Below, piece after piece: positions 62,147 to 64,000 of a DNA stretch of 64,000 nucleotides (positions are counted from its first letter, which is position 1; each line of letters begins with the position of its first letter). The notes under the pieces are model-generated. The model made no database searches and was not told where the DNA came from. It saw nothing but the letters and a program-made list of their open reading frames with translations. The stretch spans positions 124,001 to 188,000 of the forward strand of contig NZ_WQCA01000003.1 of the NCBI RefSeq assembly GCF_013032445.1. The letters run 5' to 3'. The translations under genes were made by a program, and so were the position numbers. This DNA is from Ruegeria arenilitoris (GTDB taxonomy: Bacteria > Pseudomonadota > Alphaproteobacteria > Rhodobacterales > Rhodobacteraceae).

Positions 62147-64000
62147 ATGACTGATAGGCGAGGCGCGGGTACATCCTGCGGGGGGCAGAAGCCGGAAAAC
62201 AAGATTTTGTGGCGATCACTAACGTTTATTTTCCTTTTGTCATTGATGGGTTTGGTGCCTGTTCCGCAGACTGCATGGGCTCAGAATTTCGTCATCAACT
62301 CGTTTGACGTCGAAGGGAACCGGCGTATTGAAACCTCGACGATTATCGCGCGCACGGGCATTCAACCTGGCCAGTCCGTCACTGGTGGACAGTTGAATGA
62401 TGCCTATCAGCGTTTGCTTGACAGTGGTGTTTTTGAGACAGTCGAGCTTACCCCACGTGGCAACACGCTGTTGATTGAGGTCGAGGAATACCCGACCATC
62501 AACCAGATCAGCATCGAAGGAAACAACCGCGTCAAAGACGACGTATTGCTTGAGGCGATCTCGTCGGAACCACGGCGTGTCTTCACTCCTCAGGTCGCCG
62601 AAGCGGATGCGGATTTGATCGCCGAGATTTATTCGGCGCAGGGGCGCGTGTCCGCGACGGTCATTCCCCGCATCATTCGCCGCAGTGACAATCGCGTCGA
62701 CCTGGTTTTCGAAGTTGCCGAAGGCACCACGATCGAAGTTGAACGCGTCAGTTTTGTTGGCAATCGTGCATATTCCGACCGCCGTTTGCGCCGGGTTCTG
62801 GAAACCAAGCAAGCGAACGTCCTGCGGACTTTCCTCAGCGGTGATACCTTTATCGCTGACCGGATCGAATTCGATAAACAGGTTATCCGGGACTTTTACC
62901 TGTCGCGCGGTTATGTAGATTTCCGCATCAACAGCGCGAATGTGGAATTCACCCGCGAACGTGACGCCTTTTTCCTCGTGATGAACATTACCGAGGGCCA
63001 GAAATTCTCATTCGGGCAAATCAGCACGGTCAGCGAAATTCCGGGTGTAGACCCGGCTCCGTATCAGGCTGCGTTGAAAATCAAGCCGGGTGTAACCTAT
63101 TCGCCGTCTCTGGTCGAAAACTCGATTGCACGGATGGAGCGTCTGGGGATCAAGCAGGGTGTCGATTTCCTGCGGGTTGAACCCCGCGTAACCCGGGACG
63201 CGCGTAACCTGAGGCTGAATATTCAGTTTGTTCTTACCCGCGGGCCGCGCATTTTTGTTGAGCGGATCGACATCGAAGGAAACACCACAACGCTGGACCG
63301 CGTGATCCGCCGGCAATTCGATACAGTTGAAGGCGATCCCTTCAACCCGCGAGAAATCCGTCAGGCCGCTGAACGTATTCGCGCACTGGGATTCTTTGCA
63401 ACCGCTGATGTCGAGCCTCGCGAAGGGTCTTCGCCCAGTCAGGTGATTGTAGACGTCGACGTTGAAGAGCAACCAACCGGCTCGCTGAGCCTCGGCGGTA
63501 GCTACTCGGTCGCTGACGGCTTTGGCGTTGCGATCGGACTGCGCGAGACCAACTTCCTTGGGCGCGGACAGACTGTTGGTCTTACCTTGTCGACTGCGCA
63601 GGATTCAGAGCAATACACGCTGAATTTTACCGAGCCTTATCTTCTGGGACGTAGACTGCGCTTCGACGTGGGACTTGGCCTTGCGACGACTAACTCGAGC
63701 TTTGCGAGCTACGATACTGAAACTCTGTTTTTCCGACCCCAGCTAAGCTACGCCATTGGCGAACTATCTTCGCTTCGGTTGCGCTATGGCTGGGAAAACA
63801 GCGAGATGACCCAACAGGATAACGAGGACAACGGTGCAGTTATTTCCTCGGAAATCGATCAGGGTGAACGTTCAACCAGCTCTTTGGGTGTGTCTTACAT
63901 ATACGACAGCCGACTGGGGGGTCTGAATCCAAATGCAGGCGTCCTGTTTGAAGCCGGTTTCGATGCAGCGGGACTGGGCGGAGACAATGAGTTCTACAAA
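62147..64000 (+). CDS. bamA: Outer membrane assembly factor BamA (N-terminal 618 residues; 3' end outside window)
   Basis: An ATG at 62147 opens a frame without stop to the window edge. The signal peptide reads LWRSLTFIFLLSLMGLVP ... TAWA with cleavage before QNFVINSFDVEGN near residue 46. POTRA domains follow: VEGNRRIETSTII, ISIEGNNRVKDDVLLEAI, VSFVGNRAYSDRRL and IDIEGNTTTLDRVIRRQFD. The Omp85 barrel begins near residue 445 with GSLSLGGSYSVADGFG. It inserts outer membrane proteins. It lies directly behind the frr to rseP cluster. Confidence 0.94.
   Translation, partial: MTDRRGAGTSCGGQKPENKILWRSLTFIFLLSLMGLVPVPQTAWAQNFVINSFDVEGNRRIETSTIIARTGIQPGQSVTGGQLNDAYQRLLDSGVFETVELTPRGNTLLIEVEEYPTINQISIEGNNRVKDDVLLEAISSEPRRVFTPQVAEADADLIAEIYSAQGRVSATVIPRIIRRSDNRVDLVFEVAEGTTIEVERVSFVGNRAYSDRRLRRVLETKQANVLRTFLSGDTFIADRIEFDKQVIRDFYLSRGYVDFRINSANVEFTRERDAFFLVMNITEGQKFSFGQISTVSEIPGVDPAPYQAALKIKPGVTYSPSLVENSIARMERLGIKQGVDFLRVEPRVTRDARNLRLNIQFVLTRGPRIFVERIDIEGNTTTLDRVIRRQFDTVEGDPFNPREIRQAAERIRALGFFATADVEPREGSSPSQVIVDVDVEEQPTGSLSLGGSYSVADGFGVAIGLRETNFLGRGQTVGLTLSTAQDSEQYTLNFTEPYLLGRRLRFDVGLGLATTNSSFASYDTETLFFRPQLSYAIGELSSLRLRYGWENSEMTQQDNEDNGAVISSEIDQGERSTSSLGVSYIYDSRLGGLNPNAGVLFEAGFDAAGLGGDNEFYK

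Noticed and set aside
1..64000. CRISPR arrays, tRNA, rRNA, insertion sequences and prophage
   Set aside because: No regular spaced repeats, no cloverleaf with GTTC-type T arm outside the tmRNA, no transposase frames and no structural phage genes other than the endolysin/holin pair.

Overview
The window is a chromosomal segment of a marine alphaproteobacterium of the Rhodobacteraceae (Roseobacter group; Ruegeria-like gene content). The evidence is a linked dmdA-acuI pair for dimethylsulfoniopropionate (DMSP) use, a GTA-type endolysin/holin pair, the F1-ATPase zeta subunit (DUF1476), an alphaproteobacterial SspB, a circularly permuted two-piece tmRNA, and moderately high G+C with dense, often ATGA-overlapped operons. 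I saw no prophage, insertion sequence, CRISPR array, rRNA or tRNA. Almost all of it is ordinary core chromosome.

Layout. 1-7 kb: end of a CBS-domain protein, coaD, two different GAPDH genes (one with GapB/NADP-like features) around a 47-residue membrane protein, a DUF808 membrane protein, a small secreted protein and transketolase. 7-14.5 kb: zauP-like/zapA/MliC operon, a bolA to grxD operon with two unknown membrane proteins, purL, and an MscS-type channel. 14.5-20.3 kb: a candidate sRNA, a LysR regulator divergent from a 1139-residue indolepyruvate:ferredoxin oxidoreductase, and an acyltransferase. 20.3-26.5 kb: murI, argC and a cytochrome c maturation run (ccmE, ccmF, ccmH) interrupted by the GTA lysis genes. 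26.5-32.6 kb: enoyl-CoA hydratase/isomerase, homocysteine methyltransferase, ATPase zeta subunit, purC, marC, purS, an alcohol dehydrogenase and purQ. 32.6-39.4 kb: dctB/dctD (DctD lacks the sigma-54 contact loop), then RNase E behind a long structured leader, and tusA. 39.5-51 kb: ccdA, hydrolase-like/P450 pair, class I aldolase, tetR-yciI-tag, fumC-DUF4169-RHH, sspB, and a chromate module. 51-57 kb: permuted ssrA, then a GntR regulator divergent from DUF2182-DUF1326-DinB-dmdA, followed by acuI. 57-64 kb: frr-uppS-cdsA-dxr-rseP-(small membrane protein)-bamA, an envelope-biogenesis cluster running off the right edge.

How the parts fit. Central carbon flow (two GAPDHs, transketolase, aldolase, fumarase), de novo purine synthesis (purL, purC, purS, purQ as a three-subunit FGAM synthase plus SAICAR synthase), cytochrome c assembly (ccmE/F/H with CcdA), and envelope assembly make up the housekeeping content. 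The accessory interest lies in DMSP/acrylate metabolism and its unusual operon partners, regulatory palindromes that pair with specific regulators (LacI-, TetR-, LysR- and GntR-type), RNA elements not visible as reading frames (tmRNA, a candidate anti-SD sRNA, the rne leader), and a dispersed intergenic repeat present three times directly behind stop codons.
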